Positions 16,265 through 25,360 of a DNA stretch of 47,960 nucleotides are shown here, in pieces (the stretch's first letter is position 1; each line of letters begins with the position of its first letter). A program made the position numbers and the translations under genes. This DNA is from Pelatocladus maniniholoensis HA4357-MV3 (lineage in GTDB: Bacteria > Cyanobacteriota > Cyanobacteriia > Cyanobacteriales > Nostocaceae), in assembly GCA_019359115.1 (NCBI GenBank), contig JAHHHW010000108.1, positions 1 to 47,960 of the forward strand, read 5' to 3'. The notes beneath the pieces were generated by a model. That model searched no databases and was not told the origin of the DNA. It was given only the letters and a program-made list of their open reading frames with translations.

Positions 16265-17914
16265 GTGAGTATTTTAAACACTGTAATACCTAAAAATCAA
16301 AATTATCTAAATTTTTCAGAGTTTAGTCGCAAGCAAAATCAAGTTTGGCAAGGTGCTTTAGATTCTGTCTCTTTTGATCAGGAAGCTATAAAAACTAAGC
16401 TACTGAATTTAGAGAAACCTTGTTACATTATTAGACTAGATGATGAAATTGGTGTAACCAACGAAGGTTACTTGTATCATTCCAATGGACAAACAGGAAA
16501 AGTGGAAATGCTCATAGCTGTTCCACCTCTAGCTATTCAACAGTTAGGCGATCGCAATTTCTTGGATTTTTACAATGTTAAATATGCCTATATGACTGGT
16601 GCGATGGCTCATGGTATTGCTTCTGAAGAACTAGTCATTGCTCTTGGCCAAGAAAGAATTTTAAGCTCATTTGGTGCAGGAGGACTAGCTCCTTCTCGTG
16701 TCGAAGCAGCTATTAAGCGTATTCAACAAGCTCTACCAGAAGGCCCTTACGTTTTTAACTTACTCCACAGCCCAAGCGAACCTGCGATTGAACGTAGTGC
16801 TGTTGATTTGTATCTCAAATATCAAGTGAGAACCATAGAAGCTTCTGCATTCCTAGATTTAACTGACAACATCGTCTACTATCGAGCTTCTGGGCTTAGT
16901 TTAAATGCAGCTAATCAAATCGAAATCAAAAATAAAGTAATTGCCAAAATTTCTCGCACAGAAGTTGCAAGTAAATTTCTTCAGCCTGCTCCTACAAAAA
17001 TTCTCAAGCAATTAGTTGAACAAGGTCTGATTAGCGAATTACAAGCAAAACTAGCTGAACAAGTTCCAATGGCAGATGATATCACCGTAGAAGCAGATTC
17101 TGGTGGTCATACAGATAATCGTCCTCTAGTTTGCCTCTTACCCTCAATTTTAGAATTGAGAGATGAAATTCAAAACAAATACTGTTACCAAAGACCTGTT
17201 CGAGTTGGAGCAGCAGGAGGAATTGCAACTCCCCAATCGGCATTAGCTGCTTTTATGATGGGCGCTGCCTATGTTGTTACTGGTTCTATTAATCAATCTT
17301 GTGTTGAAGCTGGAACTTCTCAACATACAAAACAATTATTGGCTCAAGCCGAGATGGCTGATGTGATGATGGCTCCAGCAGCAGATATGTTTGAAATGGG
17401 AGTCAAACTTCAAGTTTTAAAAAGAGGAAGTTTCTTTCCTCTACGGGCGCAAAAATTACTAGATTTATACAAAACATATGATTCCATTGAAGACATCCCA
17501 TTTGAAGAAAAAGATAAACTAGAAAAACAAGTTTTTAGAAAAAATTTGGAAGTTATTTGGAAGGAAACAGCAGCCTATTTATCTCAAAGAAATCCTGATA
17601 AATTAATCAAGGCTGCCAACAACCCTAAATTGAAGATGGCTCTAATTTTCCGTTGGTATCTTGGATTATCATCTCGCTGGTCTAACTTGGGGGAAAAAGG
17701 TCGAGAAATGGATTATCAAATTTGGTGTGGTCCAGCAATGGGTAGTTTTAATGACTGGGCCAAAGCTACTTATCTCGCTGAACCAAATAATCGGAGAGTG
17801 GTTGATGTTGCTAACCATATTATGAGAGGAACTGCATTTTTATTCCGAATGCAGAGTTTGCAAATCCAAGGATTACAAATGCCAGCTAACTACATTCAGT
17901 ATCAGCCGAAATAG
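16265..17914 (+). CDS. pfaD: PfaD-type trans enoyl reductase
   Basis: 549 residues. FMN-dependent enoyl-reductase of the PfaD family, related to nitronate monooxygenase/2-nitropropane dioxygenase and often mis-annotated as such. Signatures are the TIM-barrel phosphate-binding segment VRVGAAGGIATPQSALAAF, the EADSGGHTDNRP segment with the conserved His, and the long C-terminal extension (FEMGVKLQVLKRGSFFP). It starts at GTG 16265 with AGAGG upstream. In PUFA synthases and Hgl systems it reduces the double bond left by the dehydratase while the chain sits on the ACPs, so chains here can be fully reduced or partly unsaturated. It is third of three core synthase genes. Confidence 0.93.
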   Translation: MSILNTVIPKNQNYLNFSEFSRKQNQVWQGALDSVSFDQEAIKTKLLNLEKPCYIIRLDDEIGVTNEGYLYHSNGQTGKVEMLIAVPPLAIQQLGDRNFLDFYNVKYAYMTGAMAHGIASEELVIALGQERILSSFGAGGLAPSRVEAAIKRIQQALPEGPYVFNLLHSPSEPAIERSAVDLYLKYQVRTIEASAFLDLTDNIVYYRASGLSLNAANQIEIKNKVIAKISRTEVASKFLQPAPTKILKQLVEQGLISELQAKLAEQVPMADDITVEADSGGHTDNRPLVCLLPSILELRDEIQNKYCYQRPVRVGAAGGIATPQSALAAFMMGAAYVVTGSINQSCVEAGTSQHTKQLLAQAEMADVMMAPAADMFEMGVKLQVLKRGSFFPLRAQKLLDLYKTYDSIEDIPFEEKDKLEKQVFRKNLEVIWKETAAYLSQRNPDKLIKAANNPKLKMALIFRWYLGLSSRWSNLGEKGREMDYQIWCGPAMGSFNDWAKATYLAEPNNRRVVDVANHIMRGTAFLFRMQSLQIQGLQMPANYIQYQPK

Positions 17915-17969
17915 AAATTACACATTTTTCTGCCATTTATGTAATAACTTTTCCTAAGTAAATTGGCAG

Positions 17970-18065
17970 TTTTGATAAGTTGTGGATGCTCAGTTCCTCG
18001 ATTTATTAAAGAAGCCGAGGATCTATAACTCCTCATAATTAATGTGGTGAAGTACTAGCTAGTTA
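17970..18065. repeat. MITE-like repeat, copy A (degenerate)
   Basis: It shares its core with 25381-25465 and 36390-36475: a TGTGGATGCTCAG-like start, an imperfect hairpin (TCCTCG with CGAGG), then GATCTATAA and TAATTAATGYGGT. The left terminal repeat has decayed. It lies in the 194-bp gap between pfaD and darA. Confidence 0.65.
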
Positions 18066-18108
18066 GCTTGATTTGTATCGACCTACAATCATTTTTCCAA
18101 TTACAGTC

Positions 18109-19026
18109 ATGAAACGTGTATTGGTAGTTTATTACTCACAATCAGGGGATGTGACTAGCGCAGCTAAATCTTTTACCAAGTATCTTGATATACCAGAAGT
18201 CGAGCTTATCTGGGAGTGTATTAAACCAAGAGATGATTATCCTTCTCCTTGGAGCTTATATAAGTTTTTTGATGTTTTTCCAGAATGTGTGAACGAGGAG
18301 CCTCCAGAAATCTCTCCACCGAAATTTAGTCAAGATGATAAATTCGATTTAGTTATTCTTGCTTATCAGGTTTGGTTTTTAGCACCATCTTTACCAATTC
18401 AAGGATTTTTGAAATCCAAGTATGCAAAAGTTTTGAAGGATACAAAAGTTATCACTTTAGTAGTTTGTCGAAATATGTGGCACTCCGCCTCAGAAATTAT
18501 GAAGAGAATGATTGCTGAAGTCGGAGGTATTCATATCGACAATGTGGTTTTGACTCACCAAGGACCACCTTTAGCTACCTTCATCACTACTCCCCGGCTA
18601 TTATTTACTGGGAAAAAAAACAAATTTTTGGGAATATTCCCTGCTGCGGGGGTTACAGATGAAGACATCTATGCACTATCAAGGTTTGGCAAGCGTTTAG
18701 CCAACAATATCGATGTATTAAGTGATTATTCTCATCAGCCAATGCTTAAAGGACTAGGGGCTGTTGAAGTGAATCAACGTTATGTTATCCCGGAATTAAT
18801 TGGGCGATTACTATATCATCCATGGGCCAAGATTGCTCGTTTTTTTGGTAAGCAGGGAAGCTGGAGCAGAATACCAATTATCTGTTTATTTGCGGTTCAA
18901 CTCCTATTTGCTATTCCTACTCTTCTCTTATTTTCTACGCTCATGCAATTTCTTTTTGCTTCCTTGATTAATCAAAAAATAGCATTTTATCTTGAGCGTT
19001 TGAAATCACCAACTGGGGTGAAATAA
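18109..19026 (+). CDS. darA: DarA-like dialkylresorcinol aromatase
   Basis: 305 residues from ATG 18109; an upstream TTG at 18073 would add 12 unlikely residues. The N-terminus is flavodoxin-like (RVLVVYYSQSGD). Family hallmarks are visible: SPWSLYKFFDVFPECV, LVILAYQVWFLAPSLPIQ, VVCRNMWHSASE and LLFTGKKN. The C-terminus carries hydrophobic segments (ICLFAVQLLFAIPTLLLF), suggesting membrane association. In dialkylresorcinol pathways DarA acts with the ketosynthase DarB; it is thought to oxidise the cyclohexanedione formed by DarB to the aromatic resorcinol. The adjoining darB, 53 bp downstream, supports the call strongly. Confidence 0.87.
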   Translation: MKRVLVVYYSQSGDVTSAAKSFTKYLDIPEVELIWECIKPRDDYPSPWSLYKFFDVFPECVNEEPPEISPPKFSQDDKFDLVILAYQVWFLAPSLPIQGFLKSKYAKVLKDTKVITLVVCRNMWHSASEIMKRMIAEVGGIHIDNVVLTHQGPPLATFITTPRLLFTGKKNKFLGIFPAAGVTDEDIYALSRFGKRLANNIDVLSDYSHQPMLKGLGAVEVNQRYVIPELIGRLLYHPWAKIARFFGKQGSWSRIPIICLFAVQLLFAIPTLLLFSTLMQFLFASLINQKIAFYLERLKSPTGVK

Positions 19027-19079
19027 GAGTTAACAAGAATTGAATTTTTTGAGTCCTATTAGTTTATTTGAGGTAAATT

Positions 19080-20231
19080 ATGGCTTCAGCATACATTACA
19101 GGTTTAGGAGTTTTTCTACCTAATGAACCGGTGAATAATGACGAAATAGAAAACGTTCTTGGGTTCATCAATGAAAAACCCTCTCGGTGCAAAAATCGAA
19201 TCCTCAAAAACAACGGTATCAAATCTAGATATTATGCAATAGATCCTAAGACTGGTAAGCAAACTCATACTAATGCACAATTAACAGCAAAAGCAGTGCG
19301 TACTCTTTCCAAAAATTCTAATTTTCCTTTACAGGAAATAGAGTGTTTAGTTTGTGGGACATCTTCTCCGGATCAGATTGTTCCTAACCATGGTCTGATG
19401 GTGCATGGGGAGCTTGGGTGTCCCCCTTGTGAAGTTATATCAACAAGTGGAGTCTGCTGCTCTGGAATGACCGCTTTTAAGTATGGATATATGAGCGTTT
19501 ATTCCGGGTTGACAAAAAATGCTGTAACCACAGGTTCAGAACTTGTGTCAAACCAATTTAGAGCGAAGTTCTTTCAACCAGAAATAGAAGCTAAAATTCA
19601 GGAGTTGGAAGCAAAACCGATCATAGCTTTTGAGAAGGATTTTTTGAGGTGGATGCTTTCTGATGCAGCAGCAGCAGTGCTAATCACAGATACACCTCAT
19701 CAAAATGGTATTTCATTTAGGGTAGACTGGGTTGATATTATCTCTTTTGCCAATGAGCTAGAGACTTGTATGTATGCTGGAGCCGTGAAGAGAGCCGATG
19801 GTTCTTTAAAAGGCTTGCGGGATGTTGAAAATCCAGATGAAGTCTGGAAAGAAAATTATATTGCCTTAAAACAGGATGTAAAACTGCTAGGTGAAAATGT
19901 GGTTCCCTATGCAATTCAAAAAGGTTTAGCACAAGTCCGAGACAAACATAACCTGAAATCAGATGATCTCACTTGGTATTTACCTCATTACTCATCAGAA
20001 CATTTTAAGCAGTCACTCTACGATGAGTTAGTGGCAATTGGATTTGAGATTCCGTTTGACAAGTGGTTTACTAACCTAACATACAAGGGTAATACAGGCT
20101 CTGCCTCTATCTTTGTTATGTTGGAAGAATTGATGTCATCAGGAAAACTTGAACAAGGTAATAAAATATTTTGCTTTATTCCTGAAAGTGCTAGATTTTC
20201 ATATGCTTATATGCTCCTGACAGTGGTCTAA
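19080..20231 (+). CDS. darB: DarB-like ketosynthase (KAS III fold)
   Basis: 383 residues with a thiolase/KAS III fold. The start, YITGLGVFLPNEPVNNDEIE, followed by NNGIKSRYYAIDPKTGKQTH, is characteristic of DarB-type ketosynthases. The active-site Cys is in STSGVCCSG (Cys127, or its neighbour 126), His in LPHYSSEH, Asn in YKGNTGSAS. GAGG lies about 10 bases before the ATG. DarB enzymes condense two acyl units (a beta-ketoacyl and a second acyl thioester) and close the ring to 1,3-cyclohexanediones; homologues act in flexirubin and cyanobacterial bartoloside pathways. Here the acyl partners probably come from the Pfa-like synthase and the free ACP (inference). Confidence 0.9.
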   Translation: MASAYITGLGVFLPNEPVNNDEIENVLGFINEKPSRCKNRILKNNGIKSRYYAIDPKTGKQTHTNAQLTAKAVRTLSKNSNFPLQEIECLVCGTSSPDQIVPNHGLMVHGELGCPPCEVISTSGVCCSGMTAFKYGYMSVYSGLTKNAVTTGSELVSNQFRAKFFQPEIEAKIQELEAKPIIAFEKDFLRWMLSDAAAAVLITDTPHQNGISFRVDWVDIISFANELETCMYAGAVKRADGSLKGLRDVENPDEVWKENYIALKQDVKLLGENVVPYAIQKGLAQVRDKHNLKSDDLTWYLPHYSSEHFKQSLYDELVAIGFEIPFDKWFTNLTYKGNTGSASIFVMLEELMSSGKLEQGNKIFCFIPESARFSYAYMLLTVV

Positions 20232-20380
20232 TTTGTGCTGCACAGCGACTCTAGTCAGTCGTCTGTCATGTTTATTGCCACTCATTAATAATAATGAGTT
20301 TAAGTTAAGAAATGGTGCTATTTTGACAAACGACTTGGCTCATCATCCAGAGATTGAAGTACTGCTCCAGGTGGAATCAG

Positions 20381-22198
20381 ATGGAAAATCTATGGACAAA
20401 ATTGGAAAGCGATATCAACGCCAATTTTGTAAGGATATTAAATGTAAACACACCTGGCAGTGACTTGCTTTTCAAGAACCAGAGCAGTGAACTCATGTGG
20501 GGTCGTTCTGGGAACGATACCTTTGTTGGTTTAAAACCTGGTAGTGATCATTCCGCTCAACCACAAATTGATGTTATCTTGGGTGATGCGGACTTAATGG
20601 CGGCACTAAAGGGTAGTCAACTTCACTGGGGCGATAGATTTGTTCTTGGTGATTGGCAACAGCCATATTATACCGACGGCAATCAAATCGACTTTGGTTT
20701 AAAACAATTTGCTTCAATTTTAGACTTCAATCCCTGGCAGGATAAAATTCAGCTACACGGCACTTCTAAGGACTACAAGTTACTTAATTCTCCCGCAGGA
20801 ACAGCAATATTTTGGCAGCAGGGAATTGTACCTGATCTCATTGGGCTTGTACCTGGTATTCATCATTTGAGTCTTGAAGGAGACTACTTCCAGTACGAGG
20901 GTTATACTCCACCTCCTGGACCTGCACAAGCAAAGATTCAGCAATTGGGGACTACCGATGTTGACATAACCCTAAGTTCAGCTGCGGATACTTTTGGCAA
21001 TTTATATGTAGCAGGAGTGACTAGCGGCTCTTTAGGAGGAGTCAATGCTGGCTCTAATGATGCTTGGGTGGCTAAGTATGACAATGATGGCAATCAGAAG
21101 TGGATTCAACAATTTGGTACTTCCAGTGCTGACTTAGCTACTAGTATTGCCACCGATAAAGAAGGTAACTTCTATCTAGCGGGAATAAGCAAAGGCGATT
21201 TAGGAGGAAATAATCAGGGACAAGAAAATTATGATGTCTGGGTGGGCAAGTATGACAGCAATGGTAATCAGCAGTGGATTCAACAGTTTGGGACTGAACT
21301 TATCGATGCTTCCTTTGATGTGACAATTGATGACAATGAAAATGTCTACCTCTCAGGATTTACTATCAGGCAACAAAAACAAGGACTTTTTTTTCAGCCT
21401 GATGTTTTCGCAGATGATGTCTGGATAACCAAATATGACAGTAATGGCAACCAGCTGTGGTTTGAAAAGTTTGGTACCTCAGAATTTGACGAAGCTTACG
21501 GTATTGACGTCAGTAATGATGGCAATATCTACTCTACAGGATGGACTATGGGCGATTTGGGAGGAAAGAATGCAGGGCTGTATGATGTCTGGGTTGCCAA
21601 GAACAACAACAATGGTCAATTAGAGTGGATTCGACAGTTTGGCACCAAGGATAATGAATTTCCCAAGGCAATTGATACAGATGGTCAGGGTAATATCTAC
21701 ATGACAGGATGGACATTGGGTAGTTTGAGGGGGAAGAATGCTGGATCTGATGACGCTTGGATAGCCAAATATGATAGCAATGGTAATCAGTTGTGGATAA
21801 AACAGTTTGGCACTTACGGTGATGAAGCCTCCTCAAGTATGAAAGTAGATCACAATGGCAATATATTCCTAGCAGGATATACCGACAACAATTTGGGGGG
21901 AAAGAATGCTGGATCTGATGATGCTTGGGTTGCTAAGTACGACAGTGACGGTAATCAGTTGTGGATTCAACAGTTTGGAACCTCTAAGTCTGATGCTGCT
22001 ACCAATGTTACCTTCGATAACGTTGGTCACGTATACATCACAGGAACTACTGAGGGTTCTTTTGGAGGTATCAATGCTGGATCTGTGGACAGCTGGATAG
22101 CTAAACTCGATTCCCAGTCAGGAACTTTGCAAAACTTTAGTGGTACTCCAGAGCAGGTTAGTAAGAGTAACATTCTTATCGATAGCCTGCCAGTTTAG
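20381..22198 (+). CDS. CylK-like Ca-binding/beta-propeller protein
   Basis: About 605 residues from ATG 20381 (AGGTGG about 9 bases upstream); an earlier start at 20354 is possible. The N-terminal 170 residues resemble RTX-type calcium-binding sequence as found in cyanobacteria (GRSGNDTFVGL, DVILGDAD, WGDRFVLGDWQQPYY, DFNPWQDKIQLHG). The rest is seven SBBP repeats of about 55 residues, each with a GNxYxxG(W/F/Y)T core and DxWxAKYDSNGNQxW, so a seven-bladed propeller is likely. This architecture is that of CylK, which alkylates resorcinol rings with alkyl chlorides, and BrtB, which makes C-O bonds from alkyl chlorides. Placement between darB and a diiron halogenase-like gene fits. A structural SBBP protein is the alternative. 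Confidence 0.78.
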   Translation: MENLWTKLESDINANFVRILNVNTPGSDLLFKNQSSELMWGRSGNDTFVGLKPGSDHSAQPQIDVILGDADLMAALKGSQLHWGDRFVLGDWQQPYYTDGNQIDFGLKQFASILDFNPWQDKIQLHGTSKDYKLLNSPAGTAIFWQQGIVPDLIGLVPGIHHLSLEGDYFQYEGYTPPPGPAQAKIQQLGTTDVDITLSSAADTFGNLYVAGVTSGSLGGVNAGSNDAWVAKYDNDGNQKWIQQFGTSSADLATSIATDKEGNFYLAGISKGDLGGNNQGQENYDVWVGKYDSNGNQQWIQQFGTELIDASFDVTIDDNENVYLSGFTIRQQKQGLFFQPDVFADDVWITKYDSNGNQLWFEKFGTSEFDEAYGIDVSNDGNIYSTGWTMGDLGGKNAGLYDVWVAKNNNNGQLEWIRQFGTKDNEFPKAIDTDGQGNIYMTGWTLGSLRGKNAGSDDAWIAKYDSNGNQLWIKQFGTYGDEASSSMKVDHNGNIFLAGYTDNNLGGKNAGSDDAWVAKYDSDGNQLWIQQFGTSKSDAATNVTFDNVGHVYITGTTEGSFGGINAGSVDSWIAKLDSQSGTLQNFSGTPEQVSKSNILIDSLPV

Positions 22199-22263
22199 AT
22201 ATTTTTTAAGGATTTCATAGTACATAAAGTATTTGATTTTATAGAACTCATAAACACAGACAT

Positions 22264-23481
22264 ATGATAGATAACATTGAAGAATCAAATACAAAAAAAC
22301 AACCTCAGACTACATCCGATATACATGTCAAGAAGCATTTAAAACTTACAGAAATCAACTATCGGCGTAACAGGGAGTCTAATTACACCGAGAAAATAAT
22401 AGAGTTGGATCAAAACTTTAATTACAACAACCACAGAGATTATTATTGGAGCGATCCTGAGCTTTCAATTTTGTATGGTACTCCACTTTACGAAGCAGCT
22501 TCTTCCTCACAAAAAATTGCTCTCAATCATATTTTTTGGGTTGGAGGTTACAATCTTACTGCTGCTAGCGAGACTAATACAATTCTTTACAATCAGATTA
22601 CAAGCAGCGTTTTTTACAATGCAGGTGACTACAATACCTTGTGCCATGAGCTGGATGTTGAAACTTCTCAGGAACGCTACCACATTCATGCCTTTCGCAC
22701 GATTGGTGACATGACAGAGATGACCCTGCTAGGTAAGGTCATATGTGGAAATCCCCTTGCAGGAAATGAGTCCAAGGTGATTCAGAAGGGTCTGGGTGGG
22801 CGTTTGTCACCTGGACCTCTGCGACAGTTATTCAGCTTCAACTGGGGAAGTACGCCTTTCTTGGCATCTCAATATTATGCCTTACGTTTCACCGCCAATA
22901 TGATTCTTAAGCTAACAGAACACCCTCGTTCCCAATACTTCCGGCTATTGGAGAACAAAGGCGAGTTTATCCCAGATCCTGTGGCTGTCTCTCATTACCA
23001 TTTCTTGGATGAATCTTTTCACACTACAACTTCTCATCTGATCGCTCAAGATCTCTACAAAGACTTTCCAAAACCAACATCTTATGAGAAATTCATGGCT
23101 AATTTGGCAATCTACATGATGCAACTTACTATACTCAATGGGCTGTCTGCTGGAGCAGTTGCAAGTTTTTCTCCAGATAAAGTCTTTGTCATGCCCTTAG
23201 TTTATAAGATACTAAGAACTCCTCTATTTGATATGTCTAGTCAAGAAGCGCTCTGTTGGATAGAGAAGTGCTTCTGTCACGAACACGAAGGTTTACATTT
23301 GAATTTGAAGTACCACCAACACCTTTTCTCAAGTCTCTGCCAATTTTTCGACAAATTAGATTACACATGGTCTATCAATCGTGAGATGCGTGTTATGGCC
23401 GCAGGAGCTTCGATTAGCAAGACTGTCCAAGATAACACTAAATTCTTTGATAAATTCTCGAAATCTGTCGCTTGTATATAG
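22264..23481 (+). CDS. AurF/CylC-type diiron oxygenase or halogenase
   Basis: 405 residues. It carries all seven AurF-type metal ligand positions: Glu103, Glu137 and His140 (ExxH in QERYH), Glu219, His246, Glu250 and His253 (HxxxExxH in HFLDESFH). Glu219 to His246 is 27 residues, as between AurF E196 and H223. The superfamily includes N-oxygenases (AurF) and CylC-type dimetal-carboxylate halogenases, which chlorinate unactivated carbons of acyl chains on an ACP. The adjacent CylK-like gene, nearby ACP and lack of any amine-supplying gene favour the halogenase reading. The ligands are seen; the reaction is inferred. The flavin halogenase follows after 15 bp. Confidence 0.75.
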   Translation: MIDNIEESNTKKQPQTTSDIHVKKHLKLTEINYRRNRESNYTEKIIELDQNFNYNNHRDYYWSDPELSILYGTPLYEAASSSQKIALNHIFWVGGYNLTAASETNTILYNQITSSVFYNAGDYNTLCHELDVETSQERYHIHAFRTIGDMTEMTLLGKVICGNPLAGNESKVIQKGLGGRLSPGPLRQLFSFNWGSTPFLASQYYALRFTANMILKLTEHPRSQYFRLLENKGEFIPDPVAVSHYHFLDESFHTTTSHLIAQDLYKDFPKPTSYEKFMANLAIYMMQLTILNGLSAGAVASFSPDKVFVMPLVYKILRTPLFDMSSQEALCWIEKCFCHEHEGLHLNLKYHQHLFSSLCQFFDKLDYTWSINREMRVMAAGASISKTVQDNTKFFDKFSKSVACI

Positions 23482-23496
23482 AAGTCGAACAATTTT

Positions 23497-24882
23497 ATGA
23501 ATCACAGTGACTATGATGTCGTCATTATTGGAGGAGGTCCTGCTGGCTCTACTTTGTCTACTTTCCTGGTTCGCAAAGGACATCAAGTTTTGGTACTCGA
23601 ACGCGAGAAATTTCCCCGTTTTCACGTAGGCGAGTCTCTTTTGCCTGCAACCCAGCTGATCTGGGAAAAGCTAGGAATCGCTGAGTCATTGCAGAATTTT
23701 GGTAATACATTTAAATATGGTACGGAAATTCGGATGGGGCTTAATCCACAGCAATCTGAATATGAGTACAGCAGACAAGAATTTTATAACATTCCAAGAC
23801 AACGGCTTCATCAGCGTCCTTATGCCTATCAAGTAGAACGAAGCGAGTTTGATCTGTTTCTACTTAATCATGCTCGTCAAGAGGGAGTCACAGTTTTTGA
23901 GGAAGCAGTCGTCAAAGAAATCCTTTGGGAAGGTGACAAAGCAACTGGAATCCGTTGGAAAAACAAAGACAATATTGAATATATCACCAAAGCCAAATGT
24001 ATTGCTGATTGCTCAGGGCGGTACGCTTTTATCAGCAGAAGCCGTAAATTCCTGACTCCGAACAAAACGATCAAAACCTCGGCTGTATTTGGACACTTCA
24101 AGCATGTCACTCGTGCCTCTGGTATCCAGCAAGGCTACTTTAATGGATACTTGATTGAAAACGGGTGGATCTGGTTCATTCCGCTTGCATCAGACATCAT
24201 GAGTATTGGAGTGGTAATGAACGAGCCAGGAACAAGTTGGTGGAAGCAGAAAAGCTCAGAGGAAATTTTACTGACTTATATTAAGCAATATAAGTTTATC
24301 CAGGAGCGGTTTGAGCAGGCCGAACAATTTTCCAAAGTCCGAATGTTGCACAATCTATCCTACGCTTCAAAACACTCTGTGGGAAATGGCTGGATTCTTG
24401 TGGGAGATGCCAATTTCTTTGTTGATCCTCTTTTCTCTTCTGGGGTACACATCGCCTTTCGTTCAGCAGAAAAAGCAGCAGATGCTATTGATGGGTTTTT
24501 GAAGAACAATTGGGACAAAAAAGCTTTCCAATACTACCAAAAGTGGAGTCAGAAGGAGCATTTCCATGTTTCCACAACGATGGGACTCATGTACAAGATG
24601 CTGAAATACCGGGTTTCCATGGAGATTCTTGTCAAACTAACTGGCAAGTACAGCAATCACTGGGATAATCCACTACTGCGGCGCTTGGTTGCCTGGGGTA
24701 GTGGGTATTACGAAGAGTTCCACTTGGTACTTTATTGTTCTTGGATATTCTGCATTCTTCTGATCGCGATTGGCTGGGTGTATGAAAAGTTTTTGGGTAT
24801 CTCAGCTTGGAATACTCATCATGAGTTCAACTCAGAATCACCACAGGCGATCGCAAAATCTGTAGGAATCCTTGAGAAATGA
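23497..24882 (+). CDS. Flavin-dependent halogenase
   Basis: 461 residues; FAD-dependent halogenase family. It has the dinucleotide-binding motif GGGPAGS (residues 12-18), PRFHVGESLLP, a Lys73 candidate for the catalytic lysine (NTFKYGTEI), the halogenase signature WxWxIP (Trp224, Trp226, Pro229 in GWIWFIPL) and the flavin site GDANFFVDPLFSSG (303-316). These place it with phenol/pyrrole and carrier-bound substrate halogenases rather than generic monooxygenases. A hydrophobic C-terminal helix (about 413-433, YCSWIFCILLIAIGWVYEKF) suggests a membrane anchor, unusual for this family. The likely substrate is the resorcinol ring made by DarAB (inference). It needs a reduced-flavin supply, not encoded here. 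Confidence 0.87.
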   Translation: MNHSDYDVVIIGGGPAGSTLSTFLVRKGHQVLVLEREKFPRFHVGESLLPATQLIWEKLGIAESLQNFGNTFKYGTEIRMGLNPQQSEYEYSRQEFYNIPRQRLHQRPYAYQVERSEFDLFLLNHARQEGVTVFEEAVVKEILWEGDKATGIRWKNKDNIEYITKAKCIADCSGRYAFISRSRKFLTPNKTIKTSAVFGHFKHVTRASGIQQGYFNGYLIENGWIWFIPLASDIMSIGVVMNEPGTSWWKQKSSEEILLTYIKQYKFIQERFEQAEQFSKVRMLHNLSYASKHSVGNGWILVGDANFFVDPLFSSGVHIAFRSAEKAADAIDGFLKNNWDKKAFQYYQKWSQKEHFHVSTTMGLMYKMLKYRVSMEILVKLTGKYSNHWDNPLLRRLVAWGSGYYEEFHLVLYCSWIFCILLIAIGWVYEKFLGISAWNTHHEFNSESPQAIAKSVGILEK

Positions 24883-24999
24883 AAATGTTAGCAATTCAGT
24901 TCTATCAACCACTCCAGTTCATGATCTCAATCATCCAGAGCAATCAGTAGTTTCAACTGATTAGTTAGAAACTGTTCCTTTAATTTCACAGGTATAAAT

Positions 25000-25299
25000 A
25001 TGAATCAGTCGGTGATTAATTCAAGTGCCAAGCAGTCTTACACAGCAGAAGAAATACAAGCCTGGCTAGTCTCTAACATTTCTGAGATGCTAGGAGTTGA
25101 AGCAGATGAAATAGATATTCGAGAACCTTTAGATAGTTACGGCTTAGATTCAGCACAAGGGATGGTTATTACCAGTAGAGCAGAGAAATTGTTTGGATTT
25201 AAGATGTCTCTTATTCTGTTGTGGCATTATCCCACTATTGAAGCATTAAGCAAGCGTTTAGCGGAAGAATTGGTAGATTCGGAATCATTTGAGATTTGA
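25000..25299 (+). CDS. Free-standing acyl carrier protein
   Basis: 99 residues; a PP-binding domain fills positions 15-95. The phosphopantetheine attachment serine is Ser51 in SYGLDSAQG. The sequence after it ([28 protein letters not shown]) is typical of PKS/NRPS-associated carriers rather than of housekeeping AcpP. It differs clearly from the tandem ACPs of the PfaA-like protein, so it probably carries another acyl chain: perhaps the substrate of the diiron enzyme, or a donor for DarB or the acyltransferases. It lies between the halogenase and the TubC-domain gene. Confidence 0.9.
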   Translation: MNQSVINSSAKQSYTAEEIQAWLVSNISEMLGVEADEIDIREPLDSYGLDSAQGMVITSRAEKLFGFKMSLILLWHYPTIEALSKRLAEELVDSESFEI

Positions 25300-25360
25300 T
25301 TTTGATGAGTAATGCGTTAAATATTTAAGCACTAAAGTGTTTACTACAAACCTATCAAAA

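Noticed and set aside
5715-17914. Reading the three synthase genes as the heterocyst glycolipid (hgl) locus
   Set aside because: The neighbours differ: no HglB-type thioester reductase or hetI/hetN. Instead darAB, CylC/CylK-type and halogenase genes follow, and the first protein carries a C-terminal DH. Related synthase, different pathway.
16265-17914. Nitronate monooxygenase / 2-nitropropane dioxygenase
   Set aside because: Length (549), the PfaD-specific C-terminal region and position after PfaA- and PfaC-like genes identify an enoyl reductase.
20233-20463. 76-codon frame between darB and the CylK-like gene
   Set aside because: It overlaps the start of the CylK-like gene in another frame, has no ribosome binding site and no recognisable sequence; most likely chance.
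22264-23481. Firm assignment as an AurF-type amine N-oxygenase
   Set aside because: The ligands are shared by both N-oxygenases and CylC-type halogenases. No gene for an amine substrate is nearby, and the CylK-like neighbour favours the halogenase. Left as undecided within the superfamily.
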